From contig JAGXGM010000034.1 of assembly GCA_024636675.1 (NCBI GenBank), forward strand, positions 1-55,159: a stretch of 55,159 bases of DNA. The letters are read 5' to 3'. Of the stretch, positions 47,580 to 55,159 are shown piece after piece. The first letter of the stretch is position 1; every line of letters starts with the position of its first letter. The stretch is from Hydrogenophilales bacterium (lineage in GTDB: Bacteria; Pseudomonadota; Gammaproteobacteria; Burkholderiales; Thiobacillaceae). Both the position numbers and the translations under genes were made by a program. The notes under the pieces were generated by a model, which did not search any database, was not told the origin of the DNA, and saw only the letters and a program-made list of their open reading frames with translations.

Positions 47580-47643
47580 TTTTCCCTGACCCTACCAAGC
47601 TAGACCTGACCCCTTTTTCCAAGCTCAAGCTAGACCTGACCCC
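47430..47643. repeat. Four copies of the CAAGCTAGACCTGACCCC repeat, right side of the RAYT gene
   Basis: Copies end at 47449, 47579, 47613 and 47643; two carry the longer start CTACC. Spacers are T/C-rich (CCCTTTTTCC and similar). They are the inverse complement of the left copy at 46537. Confidence 0.88.
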
Positions 47644-47679
47644 TTTTTCCTGCCCCTGCCACCAGAACGCGACCATAAA

Positions 47680-47707
47680 AAAACGGGCTCCCGAAGGAGC
47701 CCGTTTT
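47680..47707 (-). terminator. Rho-independent terminator of the porin gene
   Basis: On the minus strand a 12-bp stem (AAAACGGGCTCC pairing with GGAGCCCGTTTT) has a UUCG loop and ends in a run of seven T. It lies 38 bases after the porin stop. Confidence 0.95.
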
Positions 47708-47744
47708 AGCTTCGTCATTCGAACCGGGCGAGCCCGGCGTTGAA

Positions 47745-48779
47745 TTAGAAGTTGTGGATCATGCCCAGCGAGATGACCGAGATGTCGCCACCGGCAACCC
47801 CAGAACCAACTTGGTCGCTGCTACCGCCGCCGGCGCCGAGGGTGATGTTCTCACCATTGGCATACAGCGCGTAAGCGGTGGTGCGCTTGGACAGTTTGTA
47901 ATCGGCGCCAACAGTGAATTGCTCGACATCATAGCCAGCTTCGATGGCATCGCCGTCGTATTCGCCTTTCATGTAGTTGGCTTTGAGCACGATGTTGCCC
48001 ATGGTGTAGGCGGCGCCAACCATCCAAGCGTCGAAGTCGCCAGCCTGGTTAGCTGCAGGAGCAAGAACAACCGTGTTGTCGTCATCCAGCTTGTCGTACT
48101 GGGCGACAAACTTCAGGCCGGCCATGGTGAAGCCCGCAGCAGCACGCATGTGCTGACCGAAACCCGCCTTCTCATGACCGTCGCCGTCGCCGTAGCCCAA
48201 GCCCAGGAACAAGGGGCCGTTGGCGTAGGTGGCATTCAGGTTGTAAACGCTGCTATCGTCAGCTTCGCCATTATCCATGTCGGTGGAGTAGGCAGCCGCG
48301 ACGCCGAAACCGCCCATTTCGTACATGTAGACCGCTACGTTCTTGACACGGGTGTCGGAACCGCTGTTCAGCACGTTGCGCGAGTCAGCCATGGTGTCGC
48401 CGAACAGGTCAACCTTGCGGCCAACCATCTTCAGCGGGGTGTCGTGGTTGCCCAGCAGCACGGTACCGAAGCCGCCCTTCAAGCCGACGAAGCTGTTGCG
48501 GGTGGCGAAGCTGCCGCTCTTCTCGTCCAGGGTGACGCCGGACTCGATCTGCCAAATGGCGGACAGGCCGCCGCCGAGGTCTTCAGCGCCTTTGAAGCCG
48601 ATGCGGCTGGCGTTGGAGGAAATCTGCACGTCATTGCTACCGGCGCCGGTTGCGGGCTGGTCGTCGAATGCCGACACGGACACGTGCAGCTTGCCGTAGA
48701 CGTCAACGTTGGCGGTGGCAGCGAAAGCGGGGGCAGCGAATGCGGAAACGATCGCTGCTGCAAGAATCTTTTTCATCAT
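47745..48779 (-). CDS. Outer membrane porin (Gram-negative type, Burkholderia/Neisseria-like)
   Basis: 344 residues. A signal peptide (1-20, APAFA) precedes a beta-barrel protein with the porin signature VDVYGKLHVSVSA at the mature N terminus, FKGAEDLGGGLSAIWQIE, RNSFVGLKGGFGTVLLGNHD and a C-terminal phenylalanine (MIHNF), the signal for barrel insertion. It is a trimeric general diffusion porin. AAGGAG lies 8 bases before the first ATG. A strong terminator follows. Expression is likely high, as judged by the ribosome site and terminator. Confidence 0.95.
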   Translation of the reverse strand: MMKKILAAAIVSAFAAPAFAATANVDVYGKLHVSVSAFDDQPATGAGSNDVQISSNASRIGFKGAEDLGGGLSAIWQIESGVTLDEKSGSFATRNSFVGLKGGFGTVLLGNHDTPLKMVGRKVDLFGDTMADSRNVLNSGSDTRVKNVAVYMYEMGGFGVAAAYSTDMDNGEADDSSVYNLNATYANGPLFLGLGYGDGDGHEKAGFGQHMRAAAGFTMAGLKFVAQYDKLDDDNTVVLAPAANQAGDFDAWMVGAAYTMGNIVLKANYMKGEYDGDAIEAGYDVEQFTVGADYKLSKRTTAYALYANGENITLGAGGGSSDQVGSGVAGGDISVISLGMIHNF

Positions 48780-48988
48780 GTCTAAATCTCCTTGGATTGG
48801 AATTAAGCGGTTCTAACTCTGCAGAACTGTCCTGCACGAAGATGTGCTTGGGGGACGCAATCGATTATCCAGACTCGGGCCGGACCGGCAAGCAAAGCTG
48901 TTGTTTTTTCCGCCTCGCGGCGACAAAAGTGTTGTTTTGTTGCACACGCGCAACAGATGGCAGGCAGTGGCCGGCCAAAGCGCCGGCT
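48780..48988. other. Porin upstream region
   Basis: About 210 bases between the porin start and the end of the RelE/ParE-like gene. It should hold the porin promoter; a GATAAT at 48864-48869 (minus strand) is a possible -10. No other element recognised. Confidence 0.4.
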
Positions 48989-49282
48989 TTAAGAGGCGTC
49001 GAATCCCTGCGGCCATTTTCGCGAAGTGTGAAACACCCGCAGAATCTCGACCCGCTGTTCCTTGACCCGATAGGGAATGATGTAAGAGAAATGCGGCAAT
49101 ATCAGTTCGCGCGTTCCTGGCACGCGCCCGGGTCGCCCCATGTCGGGATGTCGGGCCAGAAGACGGGTGGACTCATCTACTGCTGAAATCAGCGCAGCGG
49201 CAGCTTGAGGATTGTCATGTGCAATATGGGCCGCCTCTTCTTCAAGGTTTCGCAGGGCGCGCCGCAGCCATTTAACCTGCAT
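48989..49282 (-). CDS. RelE/ParE-family toxin
   Basis: 97 residues: VKWLRRALRNLEEEAAHIA, PDMGRPGRVPGTRELIL and PYRVKEQRVEILRVFHTSRKWP give the RelE/ParE fold with its C-terminal basic patch. The start overlaps the end of the RHH antitoxin gene by 11 bases, the standard antitoxin-toxin order. ParE-like members block gyrase and RelE-like members cut mRNA; the group is not decided by sequence. Confidence 0.9.
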   Translation of the reverse strand: MQVKWLRRALRNLEEEAAHIAHDNPQAAAALISAVDESTRLLARHPDMGRPGRVPGTRELILPHFSYIIPYRVKEQRVEILRVFHTSRKWPQGFDAS

Positions 49283-49508
49283 ACTTCTTCAACAGATTCG
49301 CCAGGTCGGACGGGGGTGCAAAATCGCCCCGGTCGGCTTCCTGAATTGCCTGCTCGATTTCGCCGACTTGCCAGGCTTCCAGTTCGAGATATCGCGCGAT
49401 GGCCTCTTCCGCCAGAAACGATTTGGAACGGTGCGTGGCTTGCGCGAGTTTGTCGAGCTTTGCCTTGGTTTCTTCCGGGATGCGTAATGTCAGCACTGTG
49501 GTAGCCAT
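49272..49508 (-). CDS. Ribbon-helix-helix antitoxin
   Basis: 78 residues: N-terminal RHH (TTVLTLRIPEETKAKLDKL) and a C-terminal helical tail for toxin binding. The frame is open further upstream, but the ATG at 49508 has GGAGGG about 7 bases before it and gives the family start. Partner of the RelE/ParE-like toxin. Upstream bases contain short dyads (GTATAC, ATGCGCAGCAT) that could be autoregulatory. Confidence 0.9.
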   Translation of the reverse strand: MATTVLTLRIPEETKAKLDKLAQATHRSKSFLAEEAIARYLELEAWQVGEIEQAIQEADRGDFAPPSDLANLLKKYAG

Positions 49509-49655
49509 GTAATGCCCTCCGTATGACGGTGTATACATGCGCAGCATAGCATGACAAAACGCGTGCTGACGATCGTTTGTGTCGCCGGGTCTGCAGCCTA
49601 AGGCGCTGCGTACCAAGGCTACAATGATTTTTTACCCGATCACAAGGAAATGCCC

Positions 49656-50510
49656 ATGCGCTGGGAACGTGGACGCCGCAGTGACAACATCGAAGACCGG
49701 CGCGGGATGCGTGTGGGCCGACGCGGCCTGGTCGGCGGCGGCATCGGGACGATTGTGCTGATGCTGGTGGCGCTGTACTTCGGGGTGGACCCGTCGGTGG
49801 TGCTGAACCAGACGGGCGGCATGGCGCCTACGCAGGCAGAACAGCCGGCCACGTTCAGCCCGGAGGAGGAGCAGTTGAAGGAATTCATGTCGGTGGTGCT
49901 GGCCGACACGGAAGACGTGTGGGGCGCGCTGTTCCAGGGCTCGGGCCAGGCTTACCAGCCGCCCAAGCTGGTGCTGTTTTCCGGCGCGGTGGAGTCGGCG
50001 TGCGGGTTTGCCGAGGCGGCGATGGGGCCTTTCTATTGCCCGGCCGACCGCAAGCTGTATCTGGACATGAACTTCTTCAACGATCTGGCGCAGCGCCACG
50101 ACGCGCCGGGCGATTTTGCGCAGGCCTATGTGGTGGCGCACGAGGTTGGCCACCATGTGCAGACGCTGCTGGGCATATCGGACAAGGTCCACGCGGCACG
50201 AAGCCGCGCAGGCGAGGCCGAGGGCAATGCGATGCAGGTGCGGATGGAGCTGCAGGCCGACTGCTTCGCCGGGGTGTGGGCGCACCACGCCAACAAGGCG
50301 CGGCAGATTCTGGAACCGGGTGATACCGCGGAAGCGCTGGCGGCGGCGGCCGGGGTGGGCGACGACCGCATGCAACAACAGGCGCGCGGGGTTGTGGTGC
50401 CGGAATCCTTCACCCACGGTTCGTCGGAACAGCGGATGCGCTGGTTTAGCACGGGCATGCAAAGCGGCGAGCCGGGGCAGTGCGATACGTTCAAGGCGGC
50501 ACGGCTGTAA
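49656..50510 (+). CDS. YpfJ-type neutral zinc metallopeptidase
   Basis: 284 residues. A basic N-terminal segment, one membrane helix (about 25-44) and a periplasmic domain with HEVGHH at 162-167 and further conserved blocks (ACGFAEAAMGPFYCPAD, MELQADCFAGVWAHHA). It is the KPN_02809/YpfJ family of single-pass zinc peptidases of unknown substrate. Two ATGs lie close together; AAGGA is too near the one at 49650 and fits the one at 49656. Confidence 0.92.
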   Translation: MRWERGRRSDNIEDRRGMRVGRRGLVGGGIGTIVLMLVALYFGVDPSVVLNQTGGMAPTQAEQPATFSPEEEQLKEFMSVVLADTEDVWGALFQGSGQAYQPPKLVLFSGAVESACGFAEAAMGPFYCPADRKLYLDMNFFNDLAQRHDAPGDFAQAYVVAHEVGHHVQTLLGISDKVHAARSRAGEAEGNAMQVRMELQADCFAGVWAHHANKARQILEPGDTAEALAAAAGVGDDRMQQQARGVVVPESFTHGSSEQRMRWFSTGMQSGEPGQCDTFKAARL

Positions 50511-50642
50511 GAATCTTTACGCTTGAAGCTTTCGCGGCTCGCAGGCAGCGCGGCAGACATTTGCCCGCCCAGCCTGGGGCCATGTCGAGACGCCGGCGAA
50601 ACTTATACAATTATCCTGTCGGCAAATAAAGGCGAACACAGA

Positions 50643-50873
50643 ATGGACTCTCTGGCATTGGAAAGAATCACCGTTAACCCCGCCCAGTGCGGCGGGCGGC
50701 CCTGCATCCGCGGGATGCGTATCCGTGTAAGCGATATTCTCGAACTGCTGGCAGCGGGCGAAAGCCGTGAGCAGATTTTGACCGATTATCCCTACCTGGA
50801 GACGGAAGACATCACCGCCACCTTGTTGTATGCGGCACGGCAATTTGATCACCCGATTTTAAAAGCAGCCTGA
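50643..50873 (+). CDS. DUF433 antitoxin-like protein
   Basis: 76 residues of the DUF433 family: RITVNPAQCGGRPCIRGMRI, VSDILELLAAGESREQIL and YLETEDITATLLYA. It has a winged HTH-like fold and is usually the first gene of a pair with a DUF5615 PIN-like protein, as here. AAAGG lies 11 bases before the ATG at 50643. Presumed antitoxin or DNA-binding regulator. Confidence 0.88.
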   Translation: MDSLALERITVNPAQCGGRPCIRGMRIRVSDILELLAAGESREQILTDYPYLETEDITATLLYAARQFDHPILKAA

Positions 50874-50874
50874 C

Positions 50875-51210
50875 GTGCGTCGCTTTCTGGTCGATGCGCA
50901 GTTGCCGCCCGCCCTGGCCAGAAAAATCGCGGCCATGGGCCATGAAGCAGAACATCTACTTGAGTTAGGACTACTCGAATCCAGCCATAGTCAGGTTTGG
51001 GACTATGCCCTGGCGAATGGCGCTGTCATCATCACCAAGGACGAGGATTTCGCCATTCGTGCGTCTGTCAGCAAAGCTTCGCCGTCGATTGTTTGGGTCA
51101 GGATCGGAAACTGTCCCAACGCAAGATTGCTGGCGTGGTTCGAAAAAGAATTGCCCGCTGTGATCGCAGCGCTCGACGCCGGGAGTTGCCTGGTTGAGAT
51201 TACAGGGTAA
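50875..51210 (+). CDS. DUF5615 PIN-like (Mut7-C-like) toxin
   Basis: 111 residues starting at a GTG one base after the DUF433 stop. FLVDAQLPPALARKIAAMGHEAEHL, then VIITKDEDFAIRA, carry the acidic residues of the PIN-like Mut7-C group. Predicted RNase. Second gene of the DUF433/DUF5615 pair; relation to the separate Mut7-C gene at 17626 is distant. Confidence 0.88.
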   Translation: MRRFLVDAQLPPALARKIAAMGHEAEHLLELGLLESSHSQVWDYALANGAVIITKDEDFAIRASVSKASPSIVWVRIGNCPNARLLAWFEKELPAVIAALDAGSCLVEITG

Positions 51211-51232
51211 TTCCAGCCCCCACTCTTGAACC

Positions 51233-52426
51233 TCACACCCAGCGCCCGCCGGCCAGCCCCACCATGAAACGCACGCCACCGTAGGCCAGCCACGACAGCA
51301 TGCGTTGCGGCCAGGGGCGGCGCTGCCAGTCGGCGGGATCGAGCGGGGTGGCCTGGTCGATGACCGGTTGCAGGCGTTGTTGCAGGTCATGCGCGAAGGC
51401 CGCGTCATCGACGACGATATTGGCCTCGCGTGCCAGCAGCAGGCTGAACGGGTCGATGTTGCTGGAACCCACGGTCGCCCGCTGGCCGTCGACGATCGCC
51501 ACCTTGGCATGCAGTTCGCTGGCCTGATGCTCGTAGATTTTCACGCCGGCGGCGAGCAGGTCGCGATACAGGGCGCGCGAGGCCGCCTGGAAAAAGGGAT
51601 GGTCGGTGTGCCCCTGCACCAGCAGGCGCACCTTCACGCCGCGCGCAGCGGCTTTTTTCAGCAGCTTCCTGAATCGGCGGCCGGGCATGAAATAGGCATT
51701 GGCAATCAGGATTTCATCGTGGGCCAGCGCCAGCGCGGTGAGGTACACACGCTCGATATCGCGACGATGGGCGAAGTTGTCGCGCACCACGAAGGCGGCG
51801 CGCATGTGACCGTTTGTCGGCCAGGACGGCCTGATCTCCGGTTTACGGCTCTTGTCTGTTTGTAGCTGCGTCAATGCCACCAGCCGCCACAGGCGGCGCA
51901 CGCTTTGGTGAATCTGGGCCAGCAGCGGCCCCTGCACTTCGACGCTGAAATCGAGGCGCGGCGCGTCGAAGCGCACCGGCTCATAGTCGTCGATGATATT
52001 CATGCCGCCGACCAGGGCGATGCGCGCATCGACCACCGCCAGCTTGCGATGCAGCCGTCGCAGGCTGTGCGGGTTGGAACGCCAGCCCCGACCCACCAAT
52101 GGACGATAGCGCAGCATGCTGACGCCTGCGGTTTTGAGCGCCTCCAGCCAGGCAGCCGGCAGCTCGCGCGACCCCACCCCATCGACCAGCACGCGCACCC
52201 GCACGCCGCGCCGGGCTGCGCGCATCAGGGCGTCGCGTACCGCTTCCGCACTGGGGTCGGGGTTGAAAATATAGGTTTCGAGGTGGACTTCGGTGTGCGC
52301 GGCGTCGATGGCCGCGATCAGCGCAGGGAAGAATTCGGCGCCGCTTTGCAGCAGCCGCAGCTGGTTGCCGGAAACCGGCTCGGTACCGCGAAACAACAAG
52401 GTGCGCCAGCGGCTGCGCGCAGTCAT
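51233..52426 (-). CDS. clsB: Cardiolipin synthase B
   Basis: 397 residues with two HKD phospholipase D motifs: H126-x-K128-x4-D133 (HRKLAVVD) and H306-x-K308-x4-D313 (HAKVAIVD), each followed by a GG/GSSN turn. It makes cardiolipin by phosphatidyl transfer at the inner membrane. The start overlaps the stop of the upstream endonuclease-like gene by one base, the same pairing as ybhO-ybhP in enterics. Confidence 0.93.
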   Translation of the reverse strand: MTARSRWRTLLFRGTEPVSGNQLRLLQSGAEFFPALIAAIDAAHTEVHLETYIFNPDPSAEAVRDALMRAARRGVRVRVLVDGVGSRELPAAWLEALKTAGVSMLRYRPLVGRGWRSNPHSLRRLHRKLAVVDARIALVGGMNIIDDYEPVRFDAPRLDFSVEVQGPLLAQIHQSVRRLWRLVALTQLQTDKSRKPEIRPSWPTNGHMRAAFVVRDNFAHRRDIERVYLTALALAHDEILIANAYFMPGRRFRKLLKKAAARGVKVRLLVQGHTDHPFFQAASRALYRDLLAAGVKIYEHQASELHAKVAIVDGQRATVGSSNIDPFSLLLAREANIVVDDAAFAHDLQQRLQPVIDQATPLDPADWQRRPWPQRMLSWLAYGGVRFMVGLAGGRWV

Positions 52427-53178
52427 CAGGCCAGTCTGAGTTCGGCGGTCAGCGCGGCGTGGTCGGAAATGCGGTGCCAGGCGTTGCCGGTGTGAACATG
52501 CGCGGCCTGGATGCTGAAGCGCCGCACATAGATGCGGTCGAGCTGGAACATCGGCAGGAAGGACGGGTAACTGCGCGCCGACTTGCCGTGGTGGGTTTCG
52601 AATACTTCGACCAGCCCGAGCTCATCCTGGAAATAGCGGCCGACGCGCATCTGCCAGTCGTTGAAGTCGCCCGCCAGGATCAGCGGCGCGCCGTCGGGCA
52701 CCATGGCGCGCACGCGCGCCGCGATCATCGCCAGCTGGCGCTTGCGCCCGCCCTCGGTCAATCCAAGATGCACGTTGATGCAGTGCACCGGCACCTCCAT
52801 GCCGGGCACCTCGATTTCGCAATGCAGCATGCCGCGGCTTTCGTAGGCATGGGCGGAAATGTCCTCGTTTTCCCAGGAAAGTATCTTGTAGCGCGACAGG
52901 ATGGCGTTGCCGTGATGGCCCATGTCGTAGACGCAGTTCTTGCCGTAGGCAAACTCGGTGTAGATGTGGCCGGCCAGAAACTCGGTCTGCGGCCGGTTCG
53001 GCCAGTGCTGGAAACGGCTGGCGCGCAGGCCATGGCTGCCCTGCACTTCCTGCAGGAAGACGATATCGGTTCCCAGGGTGCCGAGGCGGTCGCGCAGTTC
53101 GTGCACGGTCAGCCGCCGGTTGAATTGCGACAGGCCTTTGTGAATGTTGTAGCTGGCGATGTGCAGCGGTGAAGTCAT
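52426..53178 (-). CDS. Endonuclease/exonuclease/phosphatase family protein (YbhP-like)
   Basis: 250 residues of the EEP superfamily: ASYNIHKGLSQFNRR, VFLQEVQGS, INVHLGLTEGGRKRQ, LAGDFNDW and SDHAALTAEL give the metal-binding and catalytic Asp/His residues. It probably cleaves phosphodiester bonds in a nucleic acid or lipid head group. It is translationally coupled to clsB. Confidence 0.9.
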   Translation of the reverse strand: MTSPLHIASYNIHKGLSQFNRRLTVHELRDRLGTLGTDIVFLQEVQGSHGLRASRFQHWPNRPQTEFLAGHIYTEFAYGKNCVYDMGHHGNAILSRYKILSWENEDISAHAYESRGMLHCEIEVPGMEVPVHCINVHLGLTEGGRKRQLAMIAARVRAMVPDGAPLILAGDFNDWQMRVGRYFQDELGLVEVFETHHGKSARSYPSFLPMFQLDRIYVRRFSIQAAHVHTGNAWHRISDHAALTAELRLA

Positions 53179-53185
53179 AAGCCGA

Positions 53186-53626
53186 TTATAAGCGCGCGGG
53201 CAGCAGGCGAATCGCCGCCGCGTTGCTGGGCGAGAAGCAGCGCTCGGCCGCCTCTTGCCACGGCAGCCACAGGTAGCGCAGATGCTCGCGCGGCGCCAGA
53301 TTCACCGGCTGCGGCGCGGGCAGCTTGAGGCCGAACACGTGCTCAGTGTTGTGGGTGATGCCGGGCGCATAGCGGTGGCGCCAGCGCGCGTAGATCTCGA
53401 AGCGGGTTTCAATGGCCCACGGCGTCAGCTCGAATTCGCCGGCATCGAGCCCGGTTTCCTCGCGCACTTCGCGGATCGCGGTCTGCTCGAGCGTTTCGCC
53501 AGCGTCCTGCGAGCCGGTGACCGATTGCCAGAAGCCCGGCGCGTCGGCGCGCTCCATCAGCAAGACCTGGCCGTCCGCCGTGTGGATGACGACCAGGACC
53601 GAAACCGGGACCTTGTGTGCGTTCAA
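53186..53626 (-). CDS. nudB: Dihydroneopterin triphosphate diphosphatase
   Basis: 146 residues, Nudix fold; the Nudix box G38-x5-E44-x7-R52-E53-V-x-E-E57-x-G59-L60 is complete. NudB removes diphosphate from dihydroneopterin triphosphate in folate synthesis. Its ATG overlaps the DUF2322 stop (ATGA, 53623-53626). Confidence 0.93.
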   Translation of the reverse strand: MNAHKVPVSVLVVIHTADGQVLLMERADAPGFWQSVTGSQDAGETLEQTAIREVREETGLDAGEFELTPWAIETRFEIYARWRHRYAPGITHNTEHVFGLKLPAPQPVNLAPREHLRYLWLPWQEAAERCFSPSNAAAIRLLPARL

Positions 53627-53928
53627 ATGATGTGAACGTTGAGAGTGTCGCCGCTGGCCATGAGGCCGACCAGACGGTCGATGTTGGGATGCTTGCCGGG
53701 GTGTCCGCTGGCGTCCTCGGTGTGCTCGGCAAAAATTGCCAGCCCTTCGGCGGCGGCCTCGGTGTTGATCGCGCCGTATTGCCTGGCGAGATGGGCATAC
53801 ACCCGGAACGAACCGGCACTGCCGGGCGCGTTGGCGATGGTCGCCACCTCGGCACCGGCGGCGTCGGTCAGCACGATCTTGTCGCCCGCGAATTCGGGCA
53901 GGGTTTTCAGGGTATCGGCAAATGTCAT
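53623..53928 (-). CDS. DUF2322 family protein
   Basis: 101 residues (FADTLKTLPEFAGDKIVL, ANAPGSAGSFRVYAHLARQYG, ASGHPGKHPNIDRLVGLM), matching the small DUF2322 family found between aspS and nudB in betaproteobacteria. No motif for catalysis. Function unknown; the fixed position suggests a link to the operon. Confidence 0.85.
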   Translation of the reverse strand: MTFADTLKTLPEFAGDKIVLTDAAGAEVATIANAPGSAGSFRVYAHLARQYGAINTEAAAEGLAIFAEHTEDASGHPGKHPNIDRLVGLMASGDTLNVHII

Positions 53929-54005
53929 TTCAATTCCTTGTCACGCTGCACAGGGGCGGTTGAGGCCCGCCCCCGGGCCGATTGCCGGCGGCAGCGCGGT
54001 GCGGG

Positions 54006-54034
54006 CAATCGCGCCGAGGGCGGCGCTCCTACAG
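54006..54034 (-). repeat. Single REP-like unit between aspS and DUF2322
   Basis: The same pattern as the pair at 26011-26067 (GTAGGAGCGCCG...CGGCGCGATTG on the minus strand). It is a lone copy that can fold as a small hairpin. Confidence 0.7.
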
Positions 54035-54074
54035 CGGCCCGGCACCGGCATGGGATGCCGATGAACTATCGGGT

Positions 54075-55159
54075 TCAGGCGGCTTTTTCCCCTGCCGGGT
54101 TGCGCAGACGGATATGCAACTCGCGCAGCTGCTTGTCGTCGACCACGTTGGGCGCATTGGTCATCAGGCAGGAGGCGCGCTGGGTCTTGGGGAAGGCAAT
54201 GACGTCGCGGATCGATTCGGCGCCGGCCATCAGGGTGACCAGGCGATCGAGCCCGAACGCCAGGCCGCCATGCGGCGGCGCGCCGTACTGCAGGGCGTCG
54301 AGCAGGAAGCCGAATTTCTCTTCCTGTTCTTCCGGGCTGATGCCGAGCACGTCAAACACCACGTGCTGCATGGCTTCGTCGTGGATACGAATCGAACCGC
54401 CGCCGAGTTCGGTACCGTTGAGCACCATGTCATAGGCACGCGACAGCGCTTCTGACGGGTTGGCCTTCAACTCGTCTGCCGAGCAGGAGGGTGACGTAAA
54501 CGGATGGTGCAGCGCTGCCAGGCGGCCTTCACCGGTCACTTCGAACATGGGGAAGTCCACCACCCACAATGGCGCCCAATCGGCGGTAAAAAGGTTCAGG
54601 TCTTCACCCAGCTTGCAGCGCAGCGCGCCCAGGGCATCATTCACCACACCGGCTTTGTCGGCGCCAAAGAAGATAATGTCGCCGTTTTTCGCATCAAGGC
54701 GGGTCATCAGTTCTTTCAACACCGGCTCTGGCATGAACTTGACGATCGGTGACTGCAGACCGTCCGGCAGCTGAGTCACGTCGTTAACTTTGATCCAGGC
54801 CAGGCCGCGGGCACCGTAAATGCTGACAAACTTGGTGTAATCGTCGATTTGCTTGCGGGTCAGTTCAGCACCACCGGTGACTTTCAACGCGGCAACGCGC
54901 CCCTTGGGATCGTTCGCCGGACCCGAGAACACTTTGAAATCGACGTCGCTCATCAGATCGCTGACGGTTACCAGTTCAAGCGGAATACGCAAGTCGGGCT
55001 TGTCACTGCCATACCGCTCCATTGCTTCTGCATAAGGCATGCGCGGGAAATCGCCAAGATCAACCTTGAGAACATCGTTGAACAAACCGCGAATCATACC
55101 CTCGGTGATTGACATGATCGTCTGCTCATCAGCAAACGCCAACTCCATGTCTATCTGAG
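54075..55159 (-). CDS. aspS: Aspartyl-tRNA synthetase, C-terminal part (5' end outside window)
   Basis: The frame runs off the right edge; 361 residues are visible. [12 protein letters not shown] (class II motif 2 side) is followed by a GAD insertion domain, then FPMFEV, HHPFTSP, and motif 3 [16 protein letters not shown] near the end. It charges tRNA-Asp. It heads the operon with DUF2322, nudB, the EEP gene and clsB. Confidence 0.97.
   Translation of the reverse strand, partial: QIDMELAFADEQTIMSITEGMIRGLFNDVLKVDLGDFPRMPYAEAMERYGSDKPDLRIPLELVTVSDLMSDVDFKVFSGPANDPKGRVAALKVTGGAELTRKQIDDYTKFVSIYGARGLAWIKVNDVTQLPDGLQSPIVKFMPEPVLKELMTRLDAKNGDIIFFGADKAGVVNDALGALRCKLGEDLNLFTADWAPLWVVDFPMFEVTGEGRLAALHHPFTSPSCSADELKANPSEALSRAYDMVLNGTELGGGSIRIHDEAMQHVVFDVLGISPEEQEEKFGFLLDALQYGAPPHGGLAFGLDRLVTLMAGAESIRDVIAFPKTQRASCLMTNAPNVVDDKQLRELHIRLRNPAGEKAA

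Noticed and set aside
47430-47643. CRISPR array or integron attC sites
   Set aside because: Repeat spacing is irregular, spacers are short T/C-rich tracts, and the same repeat is inverted on the other side of the transposase; this fits a RAYT-linked repeat.
48780-51210. A larger defence island linked to the WYL regulator
   Set aside because: Only small toxin-antitoxin-type pairs and housekeeping genes are present; no BREX, CBASS, restriction or other effector genes are seen, so the WYL protein cannot be tied to a defence system here.

Overview
The window looks like chromosomal DNA of a Gram-negative betaproteobacterium, most like a Thiobacillus-type chemolithoautotroph. The grounds are high GC with heavy GC/CG third positions, a Burkholderia/Neisseria-type trimeric porin, ubiquinone synthesis (Coq7), a ribE-ribBX-ribH-nusB-thiL-pgpA-cinA block, recA-recX, an aspS-DUF2322-nudB-endonuclease-clsB block and several small families common in sulfur-oxidising betaproteobacteria. 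The genus is an inference from gene content, not a database result. Both ends are cut inside genes: a phosphoglucomutase/phosphomannomutase at the left and aspS at the right. No tRNA, rRNA or CRISPR array was seen.

Layout. 0-8 kb: end of a hexose-phosphate mutase, a periplasmic PhnD-like binding protein overlapping a HAMP-PAS-GGDEF-EAL enzyme, CorA, an exported thioredoxin-like/beta-propeller pair, and mogA with an EI24-type membrane protein. 8-18 kb: an exported zincin-like protein with darP, pmbA divergent from them, a lipoprotein GDSL esterase leading into TRAP dctQM, FKBP, a YgiQ radical SAM enzyme, DUF2288, DUF302, a lipoprotein cytochrome c and a Mut7-C RNase-like protein. 18-26 kb: an EAL/HDOD signalling protein, a tiny Lys/Pro-rich protein, glpK-glpD, coq7 and the TRAP binding protein dctP. 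26-33 kb: glyA, nrdR, ribD, a methyltransferase, then on the other strand nrdD, a separate 62-residue glycyl-radical protein and nrdG. 33-38 kb: SulP transporter with a universal stress protein, a Hen1-like methyltransferase and a nitronate monooxygenase-like enzyme. 38-45.7 kb: the riboflavin/nusB/thiL/pgpA/cinA operon, then a WYL regulator divergent from recA-recX. 45.7-51.2 kb: an accessory stretch with an orphan RHH antitoxin, DUF2283/DUF4258-like, RelE/ParE-RHH and DUF433/DUF5615 pairs, a RAYT transposase in its own repeats, a porin and a YpfJ-like metallopeptidase. 51.2-55.2 kb: the clsB-endonuclease-nudB-DUF2322-aspS operon on the minus strand.

How the parts work together. Anaerobic dNTP synthesis is unusually complete: nrdR, nrdD, a free-standing glycyl-radical polypeptide and nrdG. 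Two NrdR-like boxes, centres 32 bp apart, sit on the nrdD promoter. The riboflavin genes are split in two, with nrdR-ribD about 9 kb from ribE-ribBX-ribH. The TRAP transporter is also split, with dctQM about 11 kb from dctP.

The strongest leads for new biology are: the glycyl-radical residue of the class III ribonucleotide reductase on its own small cistron; a WYL regulator facing recA, with a palindrome exactly midway between two good divergent promoters and no LexA box; a stand-alone Hen1-type RNA methyltransferase with no Pnkp partner; and several structured intergenic repeats, including a REP pair, nested fold-backs, a heptamer array and a RAYT bracketed by its own repeat with its gene head duplicated.
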